64,000 nucleotides of DNA from Streptomyces drozdowiczii (GCF_026167665.1 NZ_CP098740.1:3596001-3660000), one strand, 5' to 3'. Shown: positions 18,967 to 27,551, numbered from the stretch's first letter. Numbers and translations: made by a program. Notes: generated from the letters alone by a model not told the origin.

Positions 18967-20335
18967 AGCGTGGCGTCCGGGACCTCGCGGGGGCGGGGCC
19001 CGCGTGGAGGAAGCCGGTGTTCGGGGCGTCCAGCTTCCGCAGGAAGTCGAAGCCCTTGGAGTCCGTCTCGCCGAACGCGACGAACTGGAAGAACAGCGGC
19101 AGCCGGGCCGCCGCGTCGATCGCCTGGCGGGCCGCCTGCCGGACGTCCGGGGGACCGTCCGTCTGGAAGACCACCAGCGCGGGGCCGGTCGACCCGGACG
19201 CCTCGTAGTGCGCGACGACCTCCTCGACCGCGCGGTGGTAGTTCGTCCGGCCGAGCCGGCCGAGGCCCGCGTTGAGGGCGTCGATCCGGCCCTCGTGGCC
19301 GTCCAGCTCCACCGTGCCGGTGCCGTCGATGTCGGTCGAGAAGAACACGACCCGCACGGTGGCGCTCTCGTCCAGGTGCGCGGCGAGCGCGAGCGTGCGG
19401 TCGCCCAGGTGCTGGGCGCTGCCGTCCTTGTAGAACGGGCGCATGGAGCCGGAGCGGTCCAGGACCAGGTAGACGGTGGCGCGCAGCCCGGTCAGCCCGT
19501 GCGCCTTCAGCCCGGCCTGCGCCGCCTTGTACGCCCCCGCCAGCTCGGGCGCGCGCGCCTTGACCTTGGCGAGGGTGAGCGCGGGCTTGCCCGGGGCGGC
19601 CGGGGCCGCCTCGGGCTCCGGGTCCATGTCGATGATGATCGGCGCGGTGGCCTCGACGGCCGGCGCCGGGGGCGCGACGGGGGCCGGTTCGGCGACCGGC
19701 TCCGGCTCCGCCACGGGGGCGGGGGTCTCCGCGACCGGCTCGGGCTCGGCCACCGGCTCCGGCTGCGGGGTCCCGCTCGCCGCGACCGGCTCGGGCTCGG
19801 GCGTCTCCGAGGCCACGACGGGCTCGGGCTCCGCGATGGCCCCGGCGGCCGGCTTCGGGGCCTCCGGCGCCTCCGGCTCCACGACGGGCGCGGGGGCCTC
19901 CGACGCCTTCGGGTCCGCCACCGGTTCGGGCGCCTCCGGCTCGGGCGCCTCCGGCTCGGGCGCCTCCGGCTCGGGCGCCTCCGGCTCGGGCGCCTCCGGC
20001 TCGGGCGCCTCCGCCTCGGCGGCCGTCACCGGGGCCTCGGGCGCCTCCGGCGCCACCGCGTCCGGGCTCTTGCCCTGGGCCGGGACCGTGGGCGTGGCCG
20101 GGTTGTCGAAGGCGGCGGCCACCAGGTCCGACGCCTTGGCGTCCGACGAGGGCGTCTCCGTGTCCTCGTCCGAGGACGCGGGGGCGGGCACCGAGATCCT
20201 GAGGGGTGCCTCGTCCGGCTCCGGCTCCGTGGCACTCGCGTGCGCGCCCTGGGGCGGGACCGTGGCCGTCGTCGGGTCGTCCTGTTCCGTGCGGTCACGG
20301 CCGAACACCTTGCGCAGCAAGCTCCGAATGCCCAT
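18915..20335 (-). pseudogene. VWA-domain protein with Ala/Pro/Glu-rich repeat region; frame broken by one missing base
   Basis: A protein starting [20 protein letters not shown], with a long disordered acidic region (residues about 20-245) rich in EAPEP and EPEPVA repeats. A von Willebrand A domain follows with the MIDAS motif DRSGSM, a Thr in GRTNYH and the Asp of FQTDGPPD; the end [20 protein letters not shown] resembles VWA proteins of Ter stress systems. After FLHAGPAP the frame drifts into unrelated Arg/Pro-rich sequence, running on to a stop at 18857. Adding one base to the five-G run at 18989-18993 restores a conserved-looking tail ending [14 protein letters not shown], stop at 18915-18917, 473 residues. 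I treat this as probable sequencing error or very recent mutation. Confidence 0.75.
19921..20012 (-). repeat. 15-bp in-frame tandem repeat coding for EAPEP
   Basis: The unit GCCTCCGGCTCGGGC (plus strand) recurs about six times in tandem inside the VWA gene, encoding (EAPEP)n. Identical nucleotide copies suggest recent slippage expansion, so copy number probably varies between strains. Confidence 0.85.
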
Positions 20336-20589
20336 GGGCGAGCCTTTCGCGTGAGTTGGGTGCGATGAATGTCCGTACTGCGGGAATTGATCCCTGGCCA
20401 GGGCGGATACGTAAGGTTAGCGGCCGGATAAGGCCGTTCGACGGCACGGCCCGCATGTGGGACAACCGAGAGCGAACCGAGCCCGGACCGAGTCCTGAGG
20501 CCCCGTAGGGGCGTTCACCGTGCCCCCACTTCACCTGCACCGCGTAGGCGTCGAGTTGACGCGGGAGCGTACCGTCCCGGCCCACCGCC

Positions 20590-20595
20590 TAGAGT
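20590..20595 (+). promoter_or_regulatory. -10 element for a leaderless S4-protein transcript
   Basis: TAGAGT ends 7 bases before ATG 20603 and no Shine-Dalgarno sequence lies between, so transcription should begin at the start codon. The -35 is unclear. Confidence 0.5.
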
Positions 20596-20602
20596 CGGAC
20601 GC

Positions 20603-21010
20603 ATGGTTTCGGGTGAGGCTCCGCAGGCGGAGGGCAGCGTCCGGGTCGATGTCTGGATCTGGTCGGTCCGGCTCACGAAGACCCGGGCGCAGGCCGCTGC
20701 CGCCTGCCGTGCGGGTCATGTGAAGGTCGCGGGCGAACGCGCCAAGCCCGCGCAGTCGGTGCGCGTCGGCGACGAGGTACGGCTCCGGCACGCGGGCCGG
20801 GACCGGGTCGTCGTCGTGTCGAAGCTGGTGAAGAAGCGGGTGGGCCCGCCCGTGGCCGCCGAGTGCTTCGTCGACAACAGCCCGCCCCCGCCGCCGCGCG
20901 AGGCCGCCATCCAGGTCCCGGTACGCGACCGGGGCGCGGGCCGGCCCACGAAGCGGGACCGCCGCGAGATGGACCGGCTGCGCGGAACGGGCCCCGGCCC
21001 CACGGAGTAG
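20603..21010 (+). CDS. S4-domain RNA-binding protein (Hsp15-like)
   Basis: A 135-residue basic protein. Residues about 13-75 form an S4 domain (VRVDVWIWSVRLTKTRAQAAAACRAGHVKVAG...VRVGDEVRL). The C-terminal tail (GRPTKRDRREMDRLRG) is highly basic. This matches Hsp15-type ribosome-associated proteins, which in E. coli bind free 50S subunits carrying stalled peptidyl-tRNA. Function here is inferred from homology. Translation is probably leaderless given the -10 box at 20590. Divergent from the VWA gene, with about 267 bp between that otherwise contain no recognisable gene. Confidence 0.88.
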   Translation: MVSGEAPQAEGSVRVDVWIWSVRLTKTRAQAAAACRAGHVKVAGERAKPAQSVRVGDEVRLRHAGRDRVVVVSKLVKKRVGPPVAAECFVDNSPPPPPREAAIQVPVRDRGAGRPTKRDRREMDRLRGTGPGPTE

Positions 21011-21039
21011 CCGCGCCCGTACGGCAGTCACGCCCCGCG

Positions 21040-21993
21040 TCAGCCGCGCAGCACGATCACCGTCTTGCCGCGCGCCCCGCCCGCCCGGTTGCGCGCCAGG
21101 GCCAGCGGCGCATCCGCCAACGGGACTTCGGCGTCGACGGGCACGCGCAGGATGCCCTCCGCCGCACCCGCCGCCAGCACGTCCAGCAGGACCGGGCTCG
21201 GGTCGAGACGGAAGTCGACGCCCCTGACGCCCTCGGGCAGCCGGGCCCCGGCCGCGGCGCCCCGGGTGGAGAGCGCGACACCGCCCGGCCGGGCCGCAGC
21301 CGCGTGCGCCGCGAACGCGTCCGGGGCCGCCGACGCCAGGTCGGCCAGCGCGTCGATGCCGTCCGGGCAGGCCCTCCGCAGCGCGTCGGCGGGCGGGCCG
21401 TCCGTCAGGTCCACCGAGGCGGCGGCGCCCAACGACCCCATTCTGGACCGCTCGTCACCGCGCACCGCCGCGATCACCCGGACGTCGCGGGCCCGGGCGA
21501 GCTGGGTCAGGCAGCAGCCGACGCCGCCCGCCGCCCCGACGACCAGCAGGGTCTCGTGGCCGCGCAGGGCGACCGCCTCCAGGATCTGGGCGGCGGCCAT
21601 CCCGGCGGACGGCAGCGCGGCGGCGGCCCGGGGGGTGAGGCCGCGCGGGACGAGGGTGATGGCGGAGTCCTGCTCCACGCACAGGTACTCCCCGTAGGAG
21701 CCGCACGCGTCGGCCACGGCCGCCCGGCCGAAGACCGGGTCGCCCACCCGGAAGCGGTTCTCGCCGCCGCCGATCATGTCGACGCGGCCCGCGTAGTCCA
21801 GGCCGACGACGAACGGGAAGGTCCGGGGCGCCGGGGCGAGTCCACCGGCGGAGCCGTCCGTGACCTGCCAGTCCAGCGGGTTGAGCGAGGCGTATTCGAC
21901 CCGCACCCGGACCTCGCCGGGCCGGGGCTCCGGCTTGGGCAGCTCGACCAGCACCGGGTCGGCCCGCAGCGCGCTGACGGCGATGGCTCGCAT
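21040..21993 (-). CDS. NADP-dependent oxidoreductase of the quinone-reductase-like MDR group
   Basis: A 317-residue medium-chain dehydrogenase/reductase. The N-terminal GroES-like domain contains KPEPRPGEVRVRVEYASLNPLDW and GLDYAGRVDMIGGG. The Rossmann domain has the nucleotide-binding motif LLVVGAAGGVGCCLTQLAR (residues about 147-165). Zinc-ligand cysteines are absent, typical of quinone/enoyl reductase-type members that reduce activated alkenes or quinones with NADPH. The substrate is unknown. The start ATG 21993 follows GGGAGG. Its stop lies 29 bp from the convergent S4 gene. Confidence 0.9.
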   Translation of the reverse strand: MRAIAVSALRADPVLVELPKPEPRPGEVRVRVEYASLNPLDWQVTDGSAGGLAPAPRTFPFVVGLDYAGRVDMIGGGENRFRVGDPVFGRAAVADACGSYGEYLCVEQDSAITLVPRGLTPRAAAALPSAGMAAAQILEAVALRGHETLLVVGAAGGVGCCLTQLARARDVRVIAAVRGDERSRMGSLGAAASVDLTDGPPADALRRACPDGIDALADLASAAPDAFAAHAAAARPGGVALSTRGAAAGARLPEGVRGVDFRLDPSPVLLDVLAAGAAEGILRVPVDAEVPLADAPLALARNRAGGARGKTVIVLRG

Positions 21994-22036
21994 CCGTACA
22001 CCTCCCAGTCGGGCCGCTCCGGCGGGAGCGGACGCG

Positions 22037-22927
22037 TCATTCCGCCGGGGCCGGCAGCACCCGCTGGGCCCAGATCCGGGCCGCCACCGCGCACACCGCG
22101 ACGGCCAGACCCAGGCCGAAGACGATCCACACCGTGGTGCGCAGCGAGGAGGTCAGCGCGTCGAAGACGGCAGCGGCGGCGCCGGTGTCGCTGTCCGGGA
22201 CCTCGTCGAGCACCCGGTCGCGGGCCAGCGCGAGCAGTCCGCGCAGCACCAGCGCGCCGAGCGCGAAGCCCGCACCGGCCACGGCGGTACCGGACAGCGT
22301 GGCCAGGGCGCGGGCCCGGCGGCCTGGCCCGCCGCGCAGCCAGGCGAGCGCGACGGCGAGCAGCGCGAACAGGACCGTGCCGACGGCCGGCCACACGCTC
22401 GCGGCGCGCAGCCACCGGAAGCTCTGCCGCAGCTGGTCGGCGCGGTCGGCGGAGACCAGCTGGATGTCGGTGTGCTGGACGGGGATCTGGTCGGCGAACG
22501 GCACCCCGTTGTCCACCAGGTTCTGCTTCACCTGTTCCGTCACGGGCGCCAGGTCGATCGTGACGCTCTCGCCGCTCTGCCCGTCCAGCGCGGCGGTGAC
22601 CGTCTCGTGCGCGGTGCGGTTGGCGGCGGTCCAGGCGTCCTGGAAGGCTTCCGTGGTGGTGAAGGACTCCACGGCCTGGTGGAGGAAGTCGCGCACGGTG
22701 CTCTGGAGCGGTCCGACGTCGATCTGCTTCATCGCGTTGTCGGTGATCAGGTCGGCGACGGTGGACCGCACGTCCGGGTCGTCGGCGAGCGGAGCGACGG
22801 CGGAGACGTAACGGTCCGTGTCGTCGATCTCCAGGTCGACCCAGGCGGACAGCGCGCTCAGCGGCACCAGGACGGCCAGCAGCACCAGCAGTACCGCCGA
22901 CAGGGCCACCGAGAAATACGTCCGCAC
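22037..22927 (-). CDS. Uncharacterised membrane protein with large extracytoplasmic domain
   Basis: About 296 residues if started at GTG 22927 (MRTYFSVALSAVLLVLLAVL). A first membrane helix leads into a soluble domain of about 150 residues (DLEIDDTDRYVSAVAPLADDPDVRSTVADLITD). At least three more helices follow (AVGTVLFALLAVALAWL, TLSGTAVAGAGFALGALVLRG, TTVWIVFGLGLAVAVCAVAA). The pattern recurs in actinobacterial integral membrane proteins without known role. GGAGG almost abuts the GTG, so the start is uncertain; longer in-frame starts would run into the divergent gene at 23049. No function is proposed. Confidence 0.7.
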   Translation of the reverse strand: MRTYFSVALSAVLLVLLAVLVPLSALSAWVDLEIDDTDRYVSAVAPLADDPDVRSTVADLITDNAMKQIDVGPLQSTVRDFLHQAVESFTTTEAFQDAWTAANRTAHETVTAALDGQSGESVTIDLAPVTEQVKQNLVDNGVPFADQIPVQHTDIQLVSADRADQLRQSFRWLRAASVWPAVGTVLFALLAVALAWLRGGPGRRARALATLSGTAVAGAGFALGALVLRGLLALARDRVLDEVPDSDTGAAAAVFDALTSSLRTTVWIVFGLGLAVAVCAVAARIWAQRVLPAPAE

Positions 22928-23048
22928 CCCTCCAGGGAATCCCGGATGGCGCCGGGGCGCCCCGGGCCGTGGGCCATCCGAGTTGCCGGGCGGCCCGACC
23001 AGGTGTGCTCTGGAGGGAAAGCGGGGGTGACGGAAGGAGCTCTCTGCC

Positions 23049-23447
23049 ATGGCCGCACAAGCTTCGGTGCCGGCACGCGGGAGGCACGCGATGCCCGCCC
23101 GGCACCGCCCGGTCCTCAGCTGGGCGATCCCGGTCACGCTGGGCGTGATCATGGGCTGCTACGCGACCGCCATCGTCCGCGGCGGCGGGGTCCTCACGGG
23201 CACCCGGCTCGCCCTCGGGCTCGTCTCGGGCGCCGTGCTCGCGGTGCTCTGCTTCGGGCTCGGCCGCATCCAGAACCGGCTGCCGCGCGAGCTGCGGGCC
23301 GCCGCGTACGGGGTGCTGACCGGCGGCTCGATCGGCTTCCTCTACAGCCTGTCCGGAGCGAGCATCCTGTCCGCGTCGGTGATCGGGCTGATCCTCGGAG
23401 CCGGCGGACTGCTCGCCGCGTACTACTACTTCTACACGCGGGAGTGA
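23049..23447 (+). CDS. Small uncharacterised membrane protein
   Basis: A 132-residue protein with AAGGAG 11 bases before ATG. After a short basic N-terminus (MAAQASVPARGRHAM) there are four hydrophobic stretches: VLSWAIPVTLGVIMGCYATAI, ALGLVSGAVLAVLCFGLG, ELRAAAYGVLTGGSIGFLY and ASVIGLILGAGGLLAAYYYF. It looks like a four-helix integral membrane protein of a Streptomyces-specific hypothetical family. It diverges from the membrane protein gene at 22927 and may be transcribed separately from the MerR-PP2C gene, 107 bp downstream. I do not recognise a function. Confidence 0.75.
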   Translation: MAAQASVPARGRHAMPARHRPVLSWAIPVTLGVIMGCYATAIVRGGGVLTGTRLALGLVSGAVLAVLCFGLGRIQNRLPRELRAAAYGVLTGGSIGFLYSLSGASILSASVIGLILGAGGLLAAYYYFYTRE

Positions 23448-23554
23448 CGCCCGCGCCCACCCGCACGTCGGCGATCCTTGACCTTCTCCATGGGGGAAGG
23501 CCAAGGATCGAGTGTGCCGGGGCGGGAAGTCCGCCCGGTATGAGGAGGCGTGCG

Positions 23555-24661
23555 GTGACGGAGTACGGGCAGGGGCGGGGCCCCGGCGCGGCGCTGGTGA
23601 CGATCGGGGCGTTCGCCCGGCTCTCCCGGCTGTCCGCGAAGGCGCTGCGCCGCTACGACGAGCTCGGTCTGCTCCCGCCGGCCCTGGTCGACCCGGTGAA
23701 CGGCTACCGGTATTACGACCCGGCGCAGGTGCGGGCGGCCCGGCTGGTGGCCTGGCTGCGCCGGATCGGGATGCCGCTCGCCCGGATCAGGGAGGTGATC
23801 GCGCTGGACTCCGGCGCGGCCGCCGCGGCGATCCGGGCGTACTGGGCGCGCGTCGAGACGGAGACGGCGGCCCGCCGTGACCTCGCGGCCTTCCTCATCG
23901 ACCAGCTGTCGACGGAGGACGTCATGACATCGGTGGGCACACTCGGAATCCGCTACGCGGCCCGCACGGACACGGGCGCGGTGCGCGAGACCAACCAGGA
24001 CGCGGTCTACGCCGGTGCCCGGCTGCTCGCGGTCGCCGACGGGTTCGGCGCGGGCGGGGCGGGGGCCAGCACGGCCGCGATCGAGGCCCTGAAGCCGCTC
24101 GCGCCGGGCGCGGTGCCTGCGGGCGAGCTGCTGAACACCCTGCACGACGCGGCGGAGCGGGCGGCGCTCGCGGTGCGGGACGCGGTGGCGGGGAGCGAGG
24201 CGCCGGAGGAGTCCGGCACGACGCTGACGGCGATGATGTGGACGGGCTCGCGGCTGGGGCTCGTGCACATCGGGGACTCGCGGGCCTATCTGCTGCGCGG
24301 GGGCGAGCTGTTCCGGATCACGCACGACCACAGCCTGGTCCAGTCGATGATCGACGACGGTTCGCTGACGGAGGAGGAGGCGTTCTCGCACCCGCAGCGG
24401 GCGATGCTCCTCAAGGTGCTGTCCGGGGACGGCCCGTACGGCTCCGGGCCCGATGTGGACGTGCGGGACGCGCTGCCCGGCGACCGCTATCTGCTCTGCT
24501 CGGACGGGCTCTCGGCGGTGGTCGACGGCGGGGAGCTGGCCCGGGTGCTGGCCGGGGCGGACGGGCCGTCCACCGCCGTGGGCGCGCTGATCGAGCTGGC
24601 GGAGGCGGCCGGCGCGCCGGACAACGTGGCGTGTGCGGTGGCGGACGTCGTGGAGCTGTGA
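23555..24661 (+). CDS. MerR-type DNA-binding domain fused to a PP2C Ser/Thr phosphatase
   Basis: A 368-residue protein from GTG 23555, which follows GAGGAGG at good spacing. Residues about 10-80 are a MerR winged helix (TIGAFARLSRLSAKALRRYDELGLLPP, GYRYYDPAQVRAARLVAWLR), followed by a short coiled segment. Residues about 128-367 form a complete PP2C phosphatase: RETNQD, LLAVADGFG, GTTLTAMMW, HIGDSRAYLLRGGEL, THDHSLVQ, LLCSDGL and GAPDNV, so every metal-binding Asp is present. The fusion couples DNA binding to phosphoprotein dephosphorylation, perhaps opposing Ser/Thr kinases. No kinase is adjacent. Targets are unknown. Confidence 0.88.
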   Translation: MTEYGQGRGPGAALVTIGAFARLSRLSAKALRRYDELGLLPPALVDPVNGYRYYDPAQVRAARLVAWLRRIGMPLARIREVIALDSGAAAAAIRAYWARVETETAARRDLAAFLIDQLSTEDVMTSVGTLGIRYAARTDTGAVRETNQDAVYAGARLLAVADGFGAGGAGASTAAIEALKPLAPGAVPAGELLNTLHDAAERAALAVRDAVAGSEAPEESGTTLTAMMWTGSRLGLVHIGDSRAYLLRGGELFRITHDHSLVQSMIDDGSLTEEEAFSHPQRAMLLKVLSGDGPYGSGPDVDVRDALPGDRYLLCSDGLSAVVDGGELARVLAGADGPSTAVGALIELAEAAGAPDNVACAVADVVEL

Positions 24662-24667
24662 GGACGC

Positions 24668-24705
24668 GGCAGGGCCCCGCACCACGCGTGGTGCGGGGCC
24701 CTGCC
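24668..24705. terminator. Perfect 38-bp palindrome, bidirectional terminator
   Basis: The palindrome runs GGCAGGGCCCCGCACCAC then GC and the complement, centred on ACGCGT. It lies between the stops of the convergent MerR-PP2C (24661) and universal stress protein (24718) genes. Confidence 0.9.
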
Positions 24706-24717
24706 CTGCGTACCGGA

Positions 24718-25140
24718 TCAGTTGCGGACGACGGTCACCGGGCACGAGGCGTGCTGGGTGACGTGCAGGCTGACCGAGCCGAGCAGGGTCGCCTTGAAGC
24801 CGCTGTAGCCGCGCGCGCCCACGACCAGGAGGTTCGCGCCCTCCGCCCGGTCCAGCAGGGCCTGTGCCGGATTGCCGATCACGACGACCTTGCTGACGGC
24901 GGCGGCGCCCTGGGCGCCCAGCGCCTCCTCCAGCGTCTCGGTGAGCGACACCGTGGCCATGGCCTGGGGGTCGAAGTCCTCCGGGAGGCCCGGCATCATC
25001 GACGCCCAGCTGGTCGCGGGGTACTCCCAGCTGTTGACGGCCTCCACCGTGTCACCGGTCAGCTTGGCCTGGCGTACGGCCCAGTGCAGTGCCTTGACCG
25101 ACGACTCGGAGCCGTCGACGCCCACCACGATCCTGCCCAT
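24718..25140 (-). CDS. Universal stress protein (UspA family)
   Basis: A 140-residue single UspA domain starting MGRIVVGVDGSESSVKALHWA. The ATP-binding signature G-2x-G-9x-G-S is intact in VVGARGYSGFKATLLGSVS (residues about 110-130), so it should bind ATP. Cytosolic, with length normal for single-domain members. Such proteins are induced by stress and hypoxia in actinobacteria. Transcribed alone, with a strong palindromic terminator downstream. Confidence 0.93.
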   Translation of the reverse strand: MGRIVVGVDGSESSVKALHWAVRQAKLTGDTVEAVNSWEYPATSWASMMPGLPEDFDPQAMATVSLTETLEEALGAQGAAAVSKVVVIGNPAQALLDRAEGANLLVVGARGYSGFKATLLGSVSLHVTQHASCPVTVVRN

Positions 25141-25234
25141 CTCTGCCTCCAGCTCGGTTCCGCGGTTGTGCTCGGGTCACGTATTCCCGTACGACTCTAG
25201 TCAAAACGGGCGAAACGGCGATCTCCGGGGCCGG

Positions 25235-25888
25235 TCAGGCCGTGCGCAGGGCTGCGAGCTGCTGCTCGAAGGGGACTACCTCGTCGTCCAGGCCGGGTGT
25301 CCTGGACGCGCCGGAGACCGCCCGGCCGCCGCTGACGGCGTCGGCCAGCTCGCCGCCCGCGCGCCGGATGCGGGCGGGCAGGCCCTCGGTGTACTCGTCG
25401 CCGGACGCGCCCCAGTCCTCCGACGCCGCGTAGACCGAGGTCGGCAGGGTGACGGCGCGCAGGTAGGCGAAGAGCGGGCGCATCGCGTGCTCCAGGACCA
25501 GCGAGTGCCGGGGCGTGCCGCCGGTGGCGGCGACGAGGACGGGCTTGCCGGTCAGCGCCGTGTTCTCGACCAGGTCGAAGAAGGACTTGAACAGACCGCT
25601 GTAGGAGGCGGTGAACACCGGCGTGACCGCGATCAGGCCGTCCGCGCCCGTCACCGCCGCGAGCGCGTCCTCCAGGGCGGGCGGCGGGAAGCCGGACACC
25701 AGGTGGCTCGCGATGTCCCCGGCGAGGTCGCGGAGTTCGACGACCCGGACGTCGACCGGGCGGTCCTGCGTGGCGTCGAGCCGGTCCCGGGCGGCGGCGG
25801 CCAGCCGGTCGGCCAGCAGCCGGGTCGAGGACGGGTTGCTGAGGCCCGCCGATACGGCGACGATCCTCACGGGTTCGGTGGCGAACAC
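25235..25888 (-). CDS. NADPH-dependent FMN reductase (CE1759-type), partner of the LLM enzyme
   Basis: A 217-residue flavodoxin-fold reductase (MFATEPVRIVAVSAGLSNPSSTRLL). FMN phosphate binding is expected in SAGLSNPSSTR, and GLIAVTPVFTASYSGLFKSFFD and VLVAATGGTPRHSL are typical of this family. It starts at GTG 25888, two bases after the TGA of the upstream LLM gene, with that gene's last codons providing GGAGAG. It therefore forms a two-gene operon and should supply reduced FMN to the LLM monooxygenase. The pairing matches the CE1759/CE1758 duo defined in corynebacteria. Substrate unknown. Confidence 0.9.
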   Translation of the reverse strand: MFATEPVRIVAVSAGLSNPSSTRLLADRLAAAARDRLDATQDRPVDVRVVELRDLAGDIASHLVSGFPPPALEDALAAVTGADGLIAVTPVFTASYSGLFKSFFDLVENTALTGKPVLVAATGGTPRHSLVLEHAMRPLFAYLRAVTLPTSVYAASEDWGASGDEYTEGLPARIRRAGGELADAVSGGRAVSGASRTPGLDDEVVPFEQQLAALRTA

Positions 25889-25890
25889 GG

Positions 25891-26970
25891 TCAGCTCTCC
25901 TTCGTGGCGGCGTAGGCGGGGTGCAGCGGCGCGGTCTCGGGGACACCGGCCGGGCGCAGGGCGGCGAACTCCTTGCGCAGCACGGGGACGACCTCCTCGC
26001 CGAGGATGTCCAGCTGCTCCAGGACCGTCTTCAGCGGCAGTCCCGCGTGGTCCATCAGGAACAGCTGGCGCTGGTAGTCGCCGACCGCGTCGCGGAAGGA
26101 CAGGGTCCGCTCGATGACCTCCTGGGGCGAGCCCACGGTCAGCGGGGTCTGCTCGGTGAAGTCCTCCATCGACGGTCCGTGGCCGTAGACCGGCGCGTTG
26201 TCGAAGTACGGGCGGAACTCGCGTACCGCGTCCTGGGAGTTCTTCCGCATGAACACCTGGCCGCCGAGGCCGACGATCGCCTGCTCGGCGGTGCCGTGGC
26301 CGTAGTGCGCGTACCGCTGGCGGTACAGCCGCACCATCTTCCTCGTGTGCTCCATGGGCCAGAAGATGTTGTTGTGGAAGAAGCCGTCGCCGTAGTACGC
26401 GGCCTGCTCGGCGATCTCCGGCGAGCGGATGGAGCCGTGCCAGACGAACGGCGGCACGCCGTCCAGGGGGCGCGGGGTCGCGGTGAACGACTGGAGCGGC
26501 GTACGGAACTTGCCCTCCCAGTCCACGACGTCCTCCCGCCACAGCTTGTGCAGCAGGGCGTAGTTCTCGATGGCGAGCGGGATGCCCTGGCGGATGTCCT
26601 TGCCGAACCACGGGTACACCGGGCCGGTGTTCCCGCGCCCCATCATCAGGTCCACGCGGCCGTCCGCGAGGTGCTGGAGCGTCGCGTAGTCCTCGGCGAT
26701 CTTGACCGGGTCGTTGGTGGTGATCAGCGTGGTCGAGGTCGACAGGACGATGTTCTTCGTCTGCGCCGCGATGAAGCCGAGCGTGGTGGTCGGCGACGAG
26801 GGGACGAACGGCGGGTTGTGGTGCTCACCGGTCGCGAAGACGTCGAGCCCGACCTCCTCGGCCTTCCGCGCGATGGCGACGGTGGCCTTGATCCGCTCGT
26901 GCTCGCTCGGCGTCGTACCGGTGGTGGGGTCGGTGGTGACGTCCCCGACGGTGAAGATCCCGAACTGCAT
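25891..26970 (-). CDS. LLM-class flavin-dependent oxidoreductase (CE1758-type)
   Basis: A 359-residue luciferase-like monooxygenase starting MQFGIFTVGDVTTDPTTG at ATG 26970, with GGAGG eight bases upstream. The TIM-barrel features include GLDVFATGEHHNPPFVPSSP (residues about 41-60), LSTSTTLITTNDPVKIAEDYATLQHLADGRV and MMGRGNTGPVYPWFG. It probably oxidises a small substrate using FMNH2 from the reductase encoded immediately downstream. The long 5' extension in frame is not needed. TTGAAC direct repeats lie just upstream and may be its operator. Confidence 0.92.
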   Translation of the reverse strand: MQFGIFTVGDVTTDPTTGTTPSEHERIKATVAIARKAEEVGLDVFATGEHHNPPFVPSSPTTTLGFIAAQTKNIVLSTSTTLITTNDPVKIAEDYATLQHLADGRVDLMMGRGNTGPVYPWFGKDIRQGIPLAIENYALLHKLWREDVVDWEGKFRTPLQSFTATPRPLDGVPPFVWHGSIRSPEIAEQAAYYGDGFFHNNIFWPMEHTRKMVRLYRQRYAHYGHGTAEQAIVGLGGQVFMRKNSQDAVREFRPYFDNAPVYGHGPSMEDFTEQTPLTVGSPQEVIERTLSFRDAVGDYQRQLFLMDHAGLPLKTVLEQLDILGEEVVPVLRKEFAALRPAGVPETAPLHPAYAATKES

Positions 26971-26995
26971 GGCGTCCGCCTCCTGGTCGCTGTTG

Positions 26996-27017
26996 TTGAA
27001 CCTTGAACTATCTGAAC
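26996..27017. promoter_or_regulatory. TTGAAC direct repeats upstream of the LLM/FMN-reductase operon
   Basis: TTGAAC at 26996-27001 and 27003-27008, then TGAAC at 27013-27017, lie 26-47 bp before the LLM start. Closely phased repeats in a promoter region suggest a regulator site; the regulator is unknown. Confidence 0.4.
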
Positions 27018-27152
27018 GCCCCGTACAACGGGGGGCGGGGGCGGGGTATTCCTTCCGCCTCGGGGACCAGGACCGATGGCCGATGCGCGCGTCCCGGCGG
27101 CCCTCATACGCTGCGGCGACGCGGCCCGACGCCGCCCGACGAAGGGACCCCC

Positions 27153-27551
27153 GTGGCATTCACCGCCGAGACGCATGTCCGCCTCGCCCGCCCCTCGCGC
27201 GATCTCGGCGCCGCCGAGCGGTTCTGGGTGGAGGGGCTGGGGCTGACGGTCCTCTTCCGCGCGGACGCGGGGCGGGAGCCGGGAACGCATGACCTTCTCA
27301 TGGTGGGGCATCCCGGCGGCCCCTGGCATCTGGAGCTGACCAGGGGGCCGGTCGACCCCCGGCCCACCGAGGAGGACCTGCTCGTCCTGTACCTGGACGG
27401 CCCGGTCCCGGAGGACCTGGTGGCCCGGCTGCTCACCTGCGGCGGTACGAGGGTCGCCTCCCCGAACCCGTACTGGAACGAGTGGGGGGTGACGGTGGAG
27501 GACCCGGACGGATACCGGCTGGTCCTGTGCCGGAGGGGCTGGCGGCCGTAG
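27153..27551 (+). CDS. VOC (glyoxalase/bleomycin-resistance fold) protein
   Basis: A 132-residue single-chain VOC protein beginning at GTG 27153 (MAFTAETHVRLARPSRDLGA). The paired beta-alpha-beta-beta-beta units are visible as ERFWVEGLGLTVLFRADAG...HDLLMVGHPGGPWHLELT and LLVLYLDGPVPEDLV...GVTVEDPDGYRLVLCRR. The terminal VEDPDGYRLVL holds the usual metal-ligand position, here Tyr-containing rather than a clear Glu. Members range from dioxygenases to drug-binding proteins; no substrate can be assigned. It stands alone and is followed by the dispersed repeat cluster. Confidence 0.85.
   Translation: MAFTAETHVRLARPSRDLGAAERFWVEGLGLTVLFRADAGREPGTHDLLMVGHPGGPWHLELTRGPVDPRPTEEDLLVLYLDGPVPEDLVARLLTCGGTRVASPNPYWNEWGVTVEDPDGYRLVLCRRGWRP

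Noticed and set aside
19921..20012. CRISPR-like array
   Set aside because: The repeats are 15 bp, without spacers and in frame within a coding sequence.
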